64,000 nucleotides of DNA, from assembly GCF_022012475.1 (NCBI RefSeq), contig NZ_JAKLWS010000003.1:186001-250000 (forward strand), read 5' to 3'. The DNA is from Rhodohalobacter sulfatireducens (GTDB lineage Bacteria; Bacteroidota; Rhodothermia; Balneolales; Balneolaceae). Below the pieces are notes generated by a model. It saw nothing but the letters and a program-made list of their open reading frames with translations, made no database searches and had not been told where the DNA came from. This document shows, piece by piece, positions 17,684-29,400 of this stretch (positions are counted from its first letter, which is position 1; every line of letters starts with the position of its first letter). Made by a program: the position numbers and the translations under genes.

Positions 17684-20185
17684 TTAAAAGTCGTCAAAGT
17701 CATTGGTGAATGTAATTCGTATCTCATAGGGGTACTTGTTGTATTCACGCCATTTGTTGCTCCCTTCAACCTGTTCTTCAAGCACAAGATAGACTTCCTG
17801 GTTTTTGTACTTATCACTTGCCTTGCTTGATAGCTGAAATTGATGCATCACCTCCCTCTCTTTTGAATTCTCGGCATCGGAATCAAACGTATAAGTAAAC
17901 AGATCGCTCAAAGATTCTCCATCTTCTGATTTGAATTGAATTTTGAGGGTTCTGCTCAATGTTTGCTCTTCCACAGGTTGTAACTGATAAAAACTGACCC
18001 GCTGAATATTGGTAGAAATCTTGTTATTCCGCTTATTTAAAACATCAACATCTACCTGCTTAATCGTGTCTTCGCGCTTCTTCTTGACCTTGATGACAGG
18101 TGTAATGAGTTCCTGCAACGTGGCTCCTCCATGGACAAAACGCGAGCCTGCCCCGTGAACACGTAGACGATTAATACTCTTCGGAATCAGCACCTGTAAG
18201 TCGCCTTCAATTCCAAGCTCATTGCAATCAAAAGCCATCACATTGTCTTTGTAAGACAGATTGCGGCCCAGCACAAACCGTCGGTTAGCTTTCACTACAT
18301 CACCCTCAACGTCAGCATCTGCAAAATCACTTTCCTCAATCGGATCATTTTGGTATATGAACCCGTGATCCGCAGTCACGATCATATTATATCCACCCAT
18401 GTTTGTGACTTTTTTGATGAGATCAATCAGGAACTCAATTTCATCCCGTGCCCCATCAATCACTTTCTCTTCAGAGCTTTTATCGTCGCCGAGCTTATCA
18501 ATACGATTGTGATAAACATAGATTAAATCATGTTTCTTCACCAGATCCCTGGCTTCATCACTTTTTGAAGCCATCTTCATCAGATCTTCGGCCAACACTG
18601 CGGTCGCATCGACGTCTGTATTCGCCTGCAAGATTTTACTGCGTGCAGATAGCCCCATCGTGCTTTTACCATCCACAAGAATAGAATCACCGTTACCAAA
18701 AGAGAGTGTTTTATGAGGAAGGAGCGATGCCATTCCTAACTGAGTGTAGGACGGTACAGGAGCTATTTGATATTCAATATCACTTTCAAATCGATTCTCC
18801 TTTTGCATCAATTGTTGAAATGAAACACCACACTCATACCGGAGTGCGTCAGAGATAATGACAAATAACCGGGTCTTCTTCTGAAGAAATGGTTTTACGT
18901 TGTGTCTGAAAAATTTCGATTGTGATCGCTGGTGATTAACCCATCCATCTTGCTCATCCAGAACGTTTTGCCAGGAATCGCTGAGTTTCAATAACCAATT
19001 GTTACTGTACGCTTTGTTAACTTCGCTGTAAAGCGGATTCAGTACACTGTTTTGATTAGTCTCCCTGTAGTGCTCAATAAAGACTCTGTAGTCCTGATCT
19101 ATCTGATACCATGTGGATGCATATGCCTCTATACCCTCTTCAAACGAAGGAATGTTAATATCTCCTGCCTCACGTATCGTTTCCAGGAGGTTGAAACCAA
19201 TGCGAAGTGCTCTGTAGAAATGCACGTACCGGTCATACCAGTATTTGGATTCCCGCTTCTTGATAACAGTTTCCAATCGCTGCTGATCTACGCTTTCATC
19301 CAGAATGCCTCGGATCAATTCTGAAATAATTCGCTGATCGATCAGTTCAAAAAGATCATCATCAACGATCTCTTCAATGGATGTATGATTCAGTGTTTCT
19401 TCAATTTTTAAATCGTTCTGTATCTGCCTGGAAATCGTCTTAAAGTCTTCCTGGAATGAGAGAGTGTCTTTCCAGGTAGAAAGCATCACACCCGTTTCCC
19501 GATTCACAACGGAGTGACTGCTAAGCGGTGAAAAGTTTTTCTGAAAGGCTTCCAACAGAAAGTCATAGATCGTCGGTTGATCGTGGGCGTAACCGTATTT
19601 CTTGGAGACTTCCTGCCAAAAAAGATCGGAAAGATTGAACCTCTCCAGCTCCCTTTTGACCGATTCCTCCTGGCCTTGAATAAAAGCCGATGCAAAGTTT
19701 CTCAGAAAGAGGTCAAAAGAAAGAATGTCTGCACCAAAAACAACCTGGATAAGTTTTAGGGAGAGCTGATGATCTCCATCTTCTTCCTGCGCGATCTCTT
19801 TAAAAGCGGCCACACGCTCTTTGTTCTTAAAAAAATCGATGTGTTCGCTGATCCACTTTTTGTAGTGATATCCCAGACCCACTTCTTGAAGATACAGCGC
19901 CTCCTGGTCTGTGTGATATACATGGTGAGCCAATTCAATATCTAACAGCCAGTTTTCTTCGTTCTTAGGCTTCTCTTTTGGTAGATAGAGAAGAAACTTT
20001 TGCTTGGGTTCCTGGTGAAGTACACGAACCTTGGTTTCAAACTCATTCCCGTTTACTGTGAGTTTTTTTGTATCTGAGAGTTCTAACGCTTCATACTCTT
20101 CTGTGAACGCCTTCTCGGCATCGTACCACAAAAGGATGCGGTGTTTTTGTAGAAGGCTTTCTATGGATTGTTTGATTTTGCTCAT
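17684..20185 (-). CDS. pglZ: BREX protein PglZ (alkaline-phosphatase-fold)
   Basis: Core BREX protein of 833 residues. The N-terminal half is helical, and the alkaline-phosphatase-like PglZ domain begins near residue 435 with FVIISDALRYECG (metal-ligand aspartate). The second metal-site motif TADHGFIYQ lies near residue 600, and a C-terminal beta domain (about 720-833) follows. In BREX, PglZ works with PglX in phage DNA recognition and modification. It is the first gene of a pglZ-brxL unit separated from pglX by a 5.8-kb insertion that holds two helicase genes on opposite strands, so it probably needs its own promoter in the 290-bp gap after 20185. Confidence 0.94.
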   Translation of the reverse strand: MSKIKQSIESLLQKHRILLWYDAEKAFTEEYEALELSDTKKLTVNGNEFETKVRVLHQEPKQKFLLYLPKEKPKNEENWLLDIELAHHVYHTDQEALYLQEVGLGYHYKKWISEHIDFFKNKERVAAFKEIAQEEDGDHQLSLKLIQVVFGADILSFDLFLRNFASAFIQGQEESVKRELERFNLSDLFWQEVSKKYGYAHDQPTIYDFLLEAFQKNFSPLSSHSVVNRETGVMLSTWKDTLSFQEDFKTISRQIQNDLKIEETLNHTSIEEIVDDDLFELIDQRIISELIRGILDESVDQQRLETVIKKRESKYWYDRYVHFYRALRIGFNLLETIREAGDINIPSFEEGIEAYASTWYQIDQDYRVFIEHYRETNQNSVLNPLYSEVNKAYSNNWLLKLSDSWQNVLDEQDGWVNHQRSQSKFFRHNVKPFLQKKTRLFVIISDALRYECGVSFQQLMQKENRFESDIEYQIAPVPSYTQLGMASLLPHKTLSFGNGDSILVDGKSTMGLSARSKILQANTDVDATAVLAEDLMKMASKSDEARDLVKKHDLIYVYHNRIDKLGDDKSSEEKVIDGARDEIEFLIDLIKKVTNMGGYNMIVTADHGFIYQNDPIEESDFADADVEGDVVKANRRFVLGRNLSYKDNVMAFDCNELGIEGDLQVLIPKSINRLRVHGAGSRFVHGGATLQELITPVIKVKKKREDTIKQVDVDVLNKRNNKISTNIQRVSFYQLQPVEEQTLSRTLKIQFKSEDGESLSDLFTYTFDSDAENSKEREVMHQFQLSSKASDKYKNQEVYLVLEEQVEGSNKWREYNKYPYEIRITFTNDFDDF

Positions 20186-20475
20186 TAAATCTGTCTGTAC
20201 TGCACAATTATTGAAAATTCAATCATTCTAAACATAGTTATTTACTATCAAAAGTGAGACTAATAGAATAATAAGATTTACTGATCGGACACATCTCTAA
20301 ATAATTGACTAACACAAACAGATTCAACCAATTCTACATTAATCTCAAAAAGGTAAGCACAGGCTCTAATTCAATTAAATTTAAATCCTTTAATCCTATA
20401 TTGTACAGAAATAGATTTAACTACAGGCAAAATAGCTGTGTCCTGATAACTAACCTGCACTGAAACTAACAAATA

Positions 20476-23310
20476 GTGGGACTTGCAAAATCTTTATTGG
20501 TTAAAGGTATTAAGAAAGTTAGACGTCTATTTTCGAATAAGCCCGAAGATTCAATCAGTTACCAGGAACCTGTAATAAGCTATAAATCTAATGGTGAGCC
20601 TGGTACTAAAAATATCAAGGAGCTTAAGCATGTCGATTTCAATCAAAGTTTTCTTGGATTATTTGGCACCAGTTTAAATCTAATCTTTCAGAATGATGAT
20701 AATGTAACAGTAAAAGGCTTAGACCACTCAACTGCTGTAAGGTTAAAAGACGAATTCGATAATAAAATACTTGAACTCTTAGTACAAAGTGCCAAAACAA
20801 AACTAATAAGCTCAACAGAGTTAATTAAGCAAGCTTTTACTGAGTTATATAAAGACCAATATTTGTCGTATTGGCAGATGAACCAATGGCTGATAAAATA
20901 TTCAGAGTTGAAGTTTCTGAGTGTTTTAGAGGTCGACATATTAAATAAAGCAGGAGCTGGTAAAGAATCATTACACTGTAGAAATGCAATTACAGATCCC
21001 ATTGAGTGGAGACAAAAAAGAAATGATAAGTGGGTTGAGAAAGAACTACAGTTAAAACAGGATCTGTTAGACACTTTACTGCCAACCAAACTTTCGAGAA
21101 AGCAGAGAGAAGCCATTGTAAGACACGATAACCGGGTTCTTGCCGTAGCAGGTGCAGGAACCGGTAAAACAACAACTGTTGTGGGTAAAGTAGCTTATCT
21201 GTTATCACAAAAAATTTGTAAGCCTGAAGAAATTCTATTGCTTTCATTTGCAAAAGGTGCAGTCGATGAATTGCAAGAAAGAATTGAAGCCACCTGTGGT
21301 AATGGTGTACAGGTTCAAACATTTCACAAATTAGGCCTGGACGTAATTATTGATGTGACAGGCAAAAAGCCTGCTATTTACGAGCAAGATGACTTAATTA
21401 ACTTTATTCAGAATCATCTTTCACAAATGCTTATGGGTGCCTCAGATAATGAAAAAATCTTAGAGTTTTTAGCTTATTACTTTTACCCAACAAAACTGCC
21501 CAATGAGTTTAACACTCAAAAAGAATATTTAAAACATGTTTCGAGTCATGATATAAGAACATTAAAGGGCGAAAAGGTTAAAAGTTATCAGGAAGCTCAG
21601 GTTGCTAACTTTCTGTTCTTGCACGGAATTGAGTACATCTATGAAGCAAAGTACCGAGGGGCCGATACAGGTAACACTCAAAAAAGAGTTTACAAACCAG
21701 ATTTCTATCTCCCTAAAAATGGCATCTATATTGAACATTTTGGAGTGGATCGAAATAATAATACTGCCCCTTGGGTTGATAGATATGAGTACTTAGAATC
21801 CATGCAGTGGAAGAGGGAGCTTCACTCAAGGAACGGAACTACCCTGGTTCAAACGTATTCTTATCAAGCCTCGGAAGGAAATCTCGCAAATGCATTGCAT
21901 TCCCAATTAAAAAAGCACAATGTTCAATTTATGCCAATAAACCAGGCATATCTATTCAGATTGAAAGAGATAAAGTCCAGATTAAAAAGTGTTGCAAAGT
22001 TGTTGGGTACTACCTTAACACTATTCAAAAGTGATAAAATGACGCTTAAAGATTTAAGCGAGGAAATCTATAACACAAATAAAGAGAATAATCAGAGAGA
22101 GAAGAGGTTTCTAAGGCTATTTAAACACGTGTTATCAGCTTATGAAAACCACTTGGATATTAAAGGAGAGATTGATTTTGGTGACATGATAACAAAGGCA
22201 GCAGCATATGTAGAGGATGGAAAATTTGAAAGTCCGTACAAAGTGATTGTAGTTGACGAATTCCAAGACATATCACGTGGTCGTGCATGGTTTTTGAATT
22301 CACTTTTGGAACAAGTAAAAGATGCTCGTTTACTTTGTGTGGGTGATGACTGGCAATCCATTTACAGATTTACTGGCAGCGATATTAGCTTGATGACCAA
22401 TTATAAAGAGCAATGGTCACAGGCCGTACGCATTGACCTGGACAAAACGTACCGGTTTAACGACAAGATCAAAGAGGTGTCGACTAAATTTATCACCAAA
22501 AATCCTTCACAACTTTCCAAAAACATAATTTGTGATAAGAAAAGAGAACATCCTGCCGTATATGTAACTCAAAAGCAGGTTTCGGATATTTACAATGAGA
22601 TTCGAGATAAAGATTCTGAAACCTCCGTTTTGGTTCTTAACAGATATAATTTTGGAGCTGATAATGTTGAGATAGATAAGGTAGGAGACGTTGACCTGAG
22701 AAATCTGACTGTTCACAGTGCAAAAGGAAAAGAAGCAGATTATGTGATTGTAGATAATTTAGAATCCGGCAAGTATGGCTTCCCATCTGAAATACTTGAT
22801 GATCCGATTATTAACCTTTTCTTGATTGAAAAAGAAAGTTATCCAAATAGTGAAGAAAGACGGCTCTTTTATGTTGCCCTTACAAGAGCACGCAAGGAAG
22901 TTTGGCTGAAGGTTAACGCATCTTTTCCGTCTCAGTTTGTTGAAGAGCTTAGAAAAGACGATGCATATACAGGCCTGGTTATCGATGAAGAAAACTCGAT
23001 ATTGACTGACTATTCCTGCCCAATTTGTGACTCCACAGTGATTGAAAGAAGAAATTCAAAAGACAACTCTTTGTTCTTTGGTTGTATTCACTACCCGAGA
23101 TGTACGGGAACTATTGCCGGGTGCCCCAAATGTAAAAGTGCCGTTCCAATACGTAGCGGAAATAAATTTATCTGCCCTTCTGAAACTTGTGACTGGCAGG
23201 CACCTAAATGCCCTGTATGTGATAATGGATATAGAGAAACAAAGACCGGACCTTATGGCAAATTTAAAGTCTGCTCTATGTACAGCGTAACTGGATGTAA
23301 GGGAAAATGA
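20476..23310 (+). CDS. UvrD/helicase IV-like SF1 helicase with inserted PD-(D/E)XK nuclease domain and zinc fingers
   Basis: DNA helicase of 944 residues from a GTG start. SF1A helicase motifs: Walker A AVAGAGTGKTTTV (about 222-234), Walker B VVDEFQD (about 593-599), the GDDWQSIYRFTG segment, and late motif VALTRARKEV. Inserted between helicase motifs is a restriction-endonuclease-like domain: SYQEAQ (E about 373), then YKPDFYLP with D409, then YIEHFG with E420, ending near residue 480. The C-terminus has several CxxC zinc fingers of the topoisomerase type (CPICDS, CPKCKS, CPVCDN; about 845-944). It reads opposite to BREX and converges with the next helicase, 77 bp apart. It is AT-richer than BREX, so probably a later insertion. 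The nuclease active site looks complete except for a canonical lysine. Confidence 0.85.
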   Translation: MGLAKSLLVKGIKKVRRLFSNKPEDSISYQEPVISYKSNGEPGTKNIKELKHVDFNQSFLGLFGTSLNLIFQNDDNVTVKGLDHSTAVRLKDEFDNKILELLVQSAKTKLISSTELIKQAFTELYKDQYLSYWQMNQWLIKYSELKFLSVLEVDILNKAGAGKESLHCRNAITDPIEWRQKRNDKWVEKELQLKQDLLDTLLPTKLSRKQREAIVRHDNRVLAVAGAGTGKTTTVVGKVAYLLSQKICKPEEILLLSFAKGAVDELQERIEATCGNGVQVQTFHKLGLDVIIDVTGKKPAIYEQDDLINFIQNHLSQMLMGASDNEKILEFLAYYFYPTKLPNEFNTQKEYLKHVSSHDIRTLKGEKVKSYQEAQVANFLFLHGIEYIYEAKYRGADTGNTQKRVYKPDFYLPKNGIYIEHFGVDRNNNTAPWVDRYEYLESMQWKRELHSRNGTTLVQTYSYQASEGNLANALHSQLKKHNVQFMPINQAYLFRLKEIKSRLKSVAKLLGTTLTLFKSDKMTLKDLSEEIYNTNKENNQREKRFLRLFKHVLSAYENHLDIKGEIDFGDMITKAAAYVEDGKFESPYKVIVVDEFQDISRGRAWFLNSLLEQVKDARLLCVGDDWQSIYRFTGSDISLMTNYKEQWSQAVRIDLDKTYRFNDKIKEVSTKFITKNPSQLSKNIICDKKREHPAVYVTQKQVSDIYNEIRDKDSETSVLVLNRYNFGADNVEIDKVGDVDLRNLTVHSAKGKEADYVIVDNLESGKYGFPSEILDDPIINLFLIEKESYPNSEERRLFYVALTRARKEVWLKVNASFPSQFVEELRKDDAYTGLVIDEENSILTDYSCPICDSTVIERRNSKDNSLFFGCIHYPRCTGTIAGCPKCKSAVPIRSGNKFICPSETCDWQAPKCPVCDNGYRETKTGPYGKFKVCSMYSVTGCKGK

Positions 23311-23387
23311 TCGTAGTAATAGTTTTTGCATCATACCAAAGCAGTATTCGATGTTTCTGAAGAAGGCTTGCAATGGTATGTTGGATT

Positions 23388-25865
23388 TCAGACATGCTCT
23401 GAACTGTTAATCACTTTAACATTTGAGGGTGAAGTATTCAGAAATTCCTGAATTGTCAAACCAAATTCTGATTCTTTATCTTCAATCTGTAAGTATAAAG
23501 AATCCATAGCACGAGTGGTTGCCATAAGTATCCATGTGGCTGCATACATTTTCTTCCGATCTTCATTTGATAAAAACATATCAGCTGTAAGAACCTCTGT
23601 TTCATCGCCAACCAGATATTTCTCTGCATCATCTTCTTCAGATTTCTTATCAAAGAACTTATCGATGGAAAAACACATGGCATTCCAGGCTTCCAAACCC
23701 CGGCAGGATTCGTAAAATATTACCCTGAATTCATCAGGTGTGGGCATACCATTTTCGGATTTATCATGCCTGGTACCATCCCAAAATTTAATGGTTAAAT
23801 CCGACGAGGGTCTGTTTTTCAGCAGGTCCATTTCATCTCTTTCATAAAGATGGTCATTCTTAATATTACCATACTCATTTACCAGCCCGATTTCTGGTTC
23901 TGAGCTATTAATTGTGTACTTGATATGTTCTAACATGATTAGAGTAGATTCATAATGGGTACATCCATGTACCTTTGCATTCTCGTTTAAACTTGTTAGA
24001 GCTTTTGCGATATCTTCATCTGACAAATTATTCCTGAAATCTATTATCAACTTACCTATATCGGGATTCTCTCCACCTTCTTCTTCATAAGGTTCAAGGT
24101 CTAAGTTGATTTGATACTTATTAGCAACAAACATGCAGAATTCAAGAAGGTGCTTTTTTACTCGATATGATGTGTTCCTGGTTCTGAACTTTTCAGGATT
24201 CAAATTCTTGCCTTGTGAATATTCCCAGTTACACAACTCCATATGCCTTATTAGCTGTTCTGTACCACCATTGGCTATCACAATATTTTCAGAACCAAAT
24301 ACCTTCACTAATATGTCTTTTTCTAAGTAATGGCAATCCTGTGCTTCATCCACAAAAAGTGTTCTGGCACGTCTGAAACCGCCAATCTTTCTATTCTTCT
24401 TTGTTACAAATGCACTCTCTAAAATTTCATTTTTATCATTATAGTGTTTATCTGAAAGGTTTAGTACTTCATTTAAAAGCTCTCCTCTGTCTTTTATCCC
24501 TTTGTCATTAAAATAGTTCTCGGGATTTTCAATTTGATCCAGTGTATTCTGAAGTACTCCATAATAATCAGCCAAAAAAATTTCATTGGTCGCAGTTCGT
24601 TCTAAAAGTGTTTCCTGTCGCGTAAAGAAATCTTTAAAAATCTCATCTCTGGAGTCTACAAATGATTTGTGGATATACCTGGAATACCGTACCAGATCAA
24701 TACCTAAATCTTTTGTTCCAATATCGAAACTCGGACTATTTTGAATGCTTTCCAGGAGCTTTTCCGGCTCACTTAAAAGGTGTTTGTTGTTTTGATTTCT
24801 CTTAATGAATTTAAACAGTACTGCTAATCTCTTCCTGAGTGTATTCTTCAATTCAGCGATCCGGTCTTCTGACATTACATGTAAAACTCCAAGGGACTTT
24901 GAAACGCGGTAAAAGAATTGATGTAACGTCATCACCTTACTCTCTCCAAACTTTTCAATATCCATTTTGTTTCTGTCACCTATGGCTTTTAGTGATTTAG
25001 CCAGGTCAAAAACAAGTAGTTTGTTGTAAGTAAGAAATAGCCCATTATTTCCTTTAGACAATGTTTTAGTCATAAGGGTAAGGAGTTCAGAAGTTTTTCC
25101 AGTACCTGCCTTACCACTTACTATGATCAGTGATTTATTGAGATGCTCATCTTTTTTGGTGGATCTGGCTACCTTTCGGCCAATACGCTCTATTTTTTTC
25201 TTTGTTAGATAACCGATTTTACTATCTAATGAAGCTTGTTCAGTTATTATCTCGACATCATCTGAAATATTTTTATATGCATCATAATCGTTTGAATTTA
25301 ACCATCGGTAAGTAGAGTAATAATTCTTATAAAAAACCTTCTTGAGATACGATTCGAGTCCGTTAAAGCTTAAATTATTACTCGTAAAATGGTGTGGTAG
25401 GACAAACTCCTCTTTATTCTTAATCAAAAACAAGGGATGAATATCTAACCTTGGATCATTTAACCTACATTTGGTCTTCAAGTAATCCTGTAGCCTGTAT
25501 TTAATACCATTTACCTCGTGTTCATAGTTAACCCCAGCTTCATTTATCAGTAATTCTCCATCCTCAATTTTAATATCCTGATCTTCAAATCCGTCAATAA
25601 AATTCACGGACATGATCAGGTTTTTTATATAAACGTTCCCTGAACTTGTATTAATACGATAATAGTTTCCATATATATCTTTAATAGCAATTATGATGAG
25701 CAAGTCAATTAAGCTCTCTTCGGTTACAACGACGGGAAAATTGTTATACAAGTATATCTTGGCCTCAGTACAGGTATTCTGAAGTCTGTATTTTATATCA
25801 GCTTCAAAAGATTCGTAATCGAGATGCTCATTTTGGCCGTTTATCGGTGTAAACTCAATTGACAT
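23388..25865 (-). CDS. SF1 helicase/ATPase with N-terminal nuclease-like domain
   Basis: An 825-residue protein. Residues 1-150 resemble a NERD/PD-(D/E)XK-type alpha/beta fold (SFEADIKYRL, ESLIDLLIIIAIKDIYGN), a weak assignment. The ATPase core has Walker A IIVSGKAGTGKTSELL (about 243-258), GLFLTYNKLLVFDLA, Walker B TLFVDEAQDCHYLEKD (about 500-515) and a C-terminal helicase part (YESCRGLEAWNAMCFS, TRAMDSLYLQI). The architecture is that of UvrD/DUF2075-type DNA helicases. It converges with the zinc-finger helicase and sits between pglX and pglZ in the BREX strand direction. Its AT-rich composition matches its partner rather than BREX. The two helicases may form a separate nested module; that is inferred. 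Confidence 0.75.
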   Translation of the reverse strand: MSIEFTPINGQNEHLDYESFEADIKYRLQNTCTEAKIYLYNNFPVVVTEESLIDLLIIIAIKDIYGNYYRINTSSGNVYIKNLIMSVNFIDGFEDQDIKIEDGELLINEAGVNYEHEVNGIKYRLQDYLKTKCRLNDPRLDIHPLFLIKNKEEFVLPHHFTSNNLSFNGLESYLKKVFYKNYYSTYRWLNSNDYDAYKNISDDVEIITEQASLDSKIGYLTKKKIERIGRKVARSTKKDEHLNKSLIIVSGKAGTGKTSELLTLMTKTLSKGNNGLFLTYNKLLVFDLAKSLKAIGDRNKMDIEKFGESKVMTLHQFFYRVSKSLGVLHVMSEDRIAELKNTLRKRLAVLFKFIKRNQNNKHLLSEPEKLLESIQNSPSFDIGTKDLGIDLVRYSRYIHKSFVDSRDEIFKDFFTRQETLLERTATNEIFLADYYGVLQNTLDQIENPENYFNDKGIKDRGELLNEVLNLSDKHYNDKNEILESAFVTKKNRKIGGFRRARTLFVDEAQDCHYLEKDILVKVFGSENIVIANGGTEQLIRHMELCNWEYSQGKNLNPEKFRTRNTSYRVKKHLLEFCMFVANKYQINLDLEPYEEEGGENPDIGKLIIDFRNNLSDEDIAKALTSLNENAKVHGCTHYESTLIMLEHIKYTINSSEPEIGLVNEYGNIKNDHLYERDEMDLLKNRPSSDLTIKFWDGTRHDKSENGMPTPDEFRVIFYESCRGLEAWNAMCFSIDKFFDKKSEEDDAEKYLVGDETEVLTADMFLSNEDRKKMYAATWILMATTRAMDSLYLQIEDKESEFGLTIQEFLNTSPSNVKVINSSEHV

Positions 25866-25999
25866 ATTACCATAGTTAGATCAAGGTGCTCTCACATAAT
25901 CAGTAAATTCAAACTCTTTTACTTCCTGATTTAATTATCTATCTGGATACCTGTTGAAGCTTCTCTATCAGGAATAAATAATAAGTTCATACACCCTTA

Positions 26000-26401
26000 T
26001 TATAGTAATCTCTTTTTAAAAATAGGCCAATCAACCTCATCCTGAATTGCTGGAACTAAAAGAACATCAATTAAATAGTCCCTTAGCACTAATTCATCTT
26101 TGATTTCATTAATATTTTGAACGATTTGTTCTACATATTCATCGATATACTCAGGTTCAACTTCTTTTAGCAAAAAGTTTACTGGAGCATTGTCTGTTTT
26201 CCATAGATATTTATCAATGTAGTGCTTGATTATGTGATCATCATCATACTGATAATCCAAACCATTGGTAGCTATCAACAAAAACATTAATTCAAAAACA
26301 TGTGCTTTTTTTGGATTAGCGCTGACATTAAAACGCTCTAAGTGGGCTTTAGCAGCAACATTTATCGGATGTTCATTAATATTTCCCTCTAAATCACTCA
26401 C
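26000..26401 (-). CDS. Hypothetical protein overlapping pglX
   Basis: No family recognised. The 133-residue, acidic, mostly helical protein contains a tetrad-rich middle (YQYDDDHIIKHYIDKYLW) and ends WPIFKKRLL. Its ATG overlaps the pglX stop by 4 bases (26398-26401), so it is translationally coupled to the methyltransferase and part of the BREX transcript as it now stands. It could be a small pglX partner or the leading gene of the inserted helicase module. The neighbouring helicase (23388-25865) is 134 bp downstream on the same strand. Confidence 0.65.
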   Translation of the reverse strand: MSDLEGNINEHPINVAAKAHLERFNVSANPKKAHVFELMFLLIATNGLDYQYDDDHIIKHYIDKYLWKTDNAPVNFLLKEVEPEYIDEYVEQIVQNINEIKDELVLRDYLIDVLLVPAIQDEVDWPIFKKRLL

Positions 26402-29400
26402 CTAATTCTCCCCCCATCAATCCAGTCAAACTCCTTCACCTTCTTTTTCTTCTTTTTGTCGTTGACGGATTTGATCTCTTCTACGGCTTTGCCGAAGAGG
26501 TTGTAGTTGACCAGCACGCCATCGTCGAGATCCATTTCTATCCGTTCAGAGGCTAAGGGGTATAAGATTTCTCGTTCGTAGGTTTGGCAGTCGGCGATCA
26601 TTTTGTTGAGTTTGTCGATTTCTTTGCTTGCCTGGGCTTTTTCGGAAGCGGAACCGGTGTTTTCCAGGTGCTGCATCTGCTCCTTGCGGGTTTTGAGCTT
26701 GTTTACAAACTCCCGCAGGTAGTTGTTAAGGATGTTATTGAGGGTATCCTGCGTGTAGCGGTGCATGTAGATGAGCACGCTGAAATGCCCTTTGGGTGAG
26801 GAGAACTTCCAGTAAATGGGGCGTTTGTTGTATCGCTTGTAGTGATCCGTGTAGAAGGTCTTATCGAAGTATTTACGGATATCATTGTGGGTGATATGTT
26901 CCTCAATAAACGCCAGGTTCTTCTGGAAATGTTCTTCCCCGAAGCTTGTTTTCAGGAATTCGTGGAAACGAAAAACGATATCGTCCTCAAACCACTCATC
27001 GTCTAAGACGGGGATGATGTTATCGTCATCGGGGAGGAAGGTGGCTTCTGCTTTGGATTTCTCCACCTTCTTGAGGTAGTCCTCCAGCGTTTCACCCTGA
27101 TTGGCTAAAATGAGCCCATCTTTATCCAGGCTGTAGCGCCCAAACATGCAGCCTACGGCATAGCTGATAAACTGCGCAAACACTTCTTTGTCTTTGAACG
27201 GCAGATCGGGATTCCTCCCTTCTGATTTCTGTCTTCTGAGATCTGAATCTTTCTTTTTAAGCTTTTTGGAATCCAACTCTTCCTGTAGAATGGTTATCTC
27301 ATCCAGCGGCACCTCTGGAGTGAGTTCTTCCTCCAAGCCGTAGATCTCAATAAACTGACGGTTCAGCTCTTCTTCGTTTTGGTGGAGCTGAAAGAATTTG
27401 TTGGTCCAGTATTGCCTATAGTGTTCGTAGGCATCTTCGAGGGTGTCGATGCCCCCTTCTTTATTGAATCGGATCAATTCGTTTTGTTGAAAGTCCCACG
27501 AGGTTTCTCTGGAGTTCCAGTCTTTCTTTGCAATCGCAACATTATTCTTACTTAAATTTTCAACCTCTTCATTCTTAGTAACAGTAATTGGTAACCTTCC
27601 AACATCACCAACTTGGAATGTAAGTGTGGGGCTCAAAATTGATAAAAAGTTAAATGCCACTTTAGAGTTGAGATATGCTAATACAAAAAATCTATCATCA
27701 TCTTTTGGAAAACCATGAACACTTGCGGTTTCAAAAATACTTCCTCGAGGAGAAAATCTTGCAGAAAAATATCCACTACCAATTCTATTCCATTCTAAAG
27801 CGGTTTTAAAATATTTATCACGATTAATCACCCTGCCATTAGACTTTACCTTTACCCCTGGTGTATTATCAATGTAATCACAAATTCTTTGCCCTTGGTT
27901 ACTAAATTCAATTACTAATTCTCTCTTGCCAAACCATTTATGAAATCCGCCTCCTTTATTAACAGGGAACCAAGTAAATTGATCCTTAATAGTGTCAGCC
28001 TCGGCTTGTGCTTCAAAATCAATATCACTATAAGTTATTTCTGACCAATATCTTATAAAAAGAGAGTTGTTAGTAGTAGCCAGCCCTTGACATGGACTAA
28101 TTGCCTCTTTAAGAGTATTTAAATTATCAAAACTTTTGATTTCATTTTCAGACAACCAATATCCAATTGGACTACCCGGTATTTTTTCAAAGTCTCTTTG
28201 AAGTGCATTATAGTACCATCCACAATTAGGATTTTGAATAGCCTCAAGAGTTTTAGATGATTTAAGAGATGAACTTCCAAAATTGACTAACCTGTAAAAC
28301 TGACCCTTTTTTCCTTTTTTTGTATTAAGTAGCGTGAACGATACATTTTGAACTACTTCTCCTCCAATTTCTGGAAATGTTCGGGGACCTAAGTGTAATA
28401 GTGTATCAATAAAACTATCATCAATAATTTTTTCTCTAATTTTTTTATAACTACTTAAGAACATCCAATTTTGTTGATTGATCATTCCAAGTATTCCTTT
28501 TTCTTCTAATCCTTTTAAACCACACTCCATAAAACAAGTCATAAGATCAGATTTACTGTCCGAATAATTGGCTTTTACAAATTCAGAAAGCTCTTTATTC
28601 ATATTCCCACTACCCATATAAGGAGGGTTATCCACCACACAGCAAACCTTGACTGCAAGCTTCTTCAGAGTTTCCAAAGCAATCATCAACTGCTCCAGCT
28701 TCTCCTTTTCAAACAGATCCGCTGAATCCATTGCCTGTTCACAAGCTGTTTTGGCTTGTTGGGTCTCTTGTAATGAGGCGTGAGGAACAATCAACGAACC
28801 AAAGTTGGTCGCTTGCTGCATGTTTTGGAGGTCGTGAAGCAGTTCGTCAGAAAAGTCAACTCCTGTACTTTTCAGCGTGTTTTTTATCTCCTCATCACTC
28901 AGCGTCAGATCTTCAAAACAGGTAATATTGGGTTCAGGTACCTCAGACTTACGAAAGAGTCGCTGTTGCTTCTCCCGTGCTTTCATTAGAATAGCGAGCC
29001 CCGCCAGTTGGGCTGCCCGTTCATCAATTTCAAAACCGTGGAGGTTGTGTTCAATAATCAGTCGGGGAATATCAGACGGGGCATAGCCTTCCTCTTCATA
29101 GATCTTATAGAGCAGTTCAAAGCCGTACACCAAAATGTGTCCCGAGCCACACGCCTGGTCTAACAGCGTAAGCTCTTCGGGTGTGTCAATGGTGAGTACA
29201 TCCTCCGACGTCACCTTACTTTCAATGTAATACTCCATGTGCTCCTTCAGACGGGAGTTGGGATGATTCAGCACCCACAGCTTACCTACCGTATTCTGCA
29301 CCATGTACTCCACAATCCACCGGGGTGTAAAGAGCTGGGTAGCTGCGGGAATTTCCTCTTTCTTCACCTTCCCTTTGGAGGCAAACACCTCATCTTTCTT

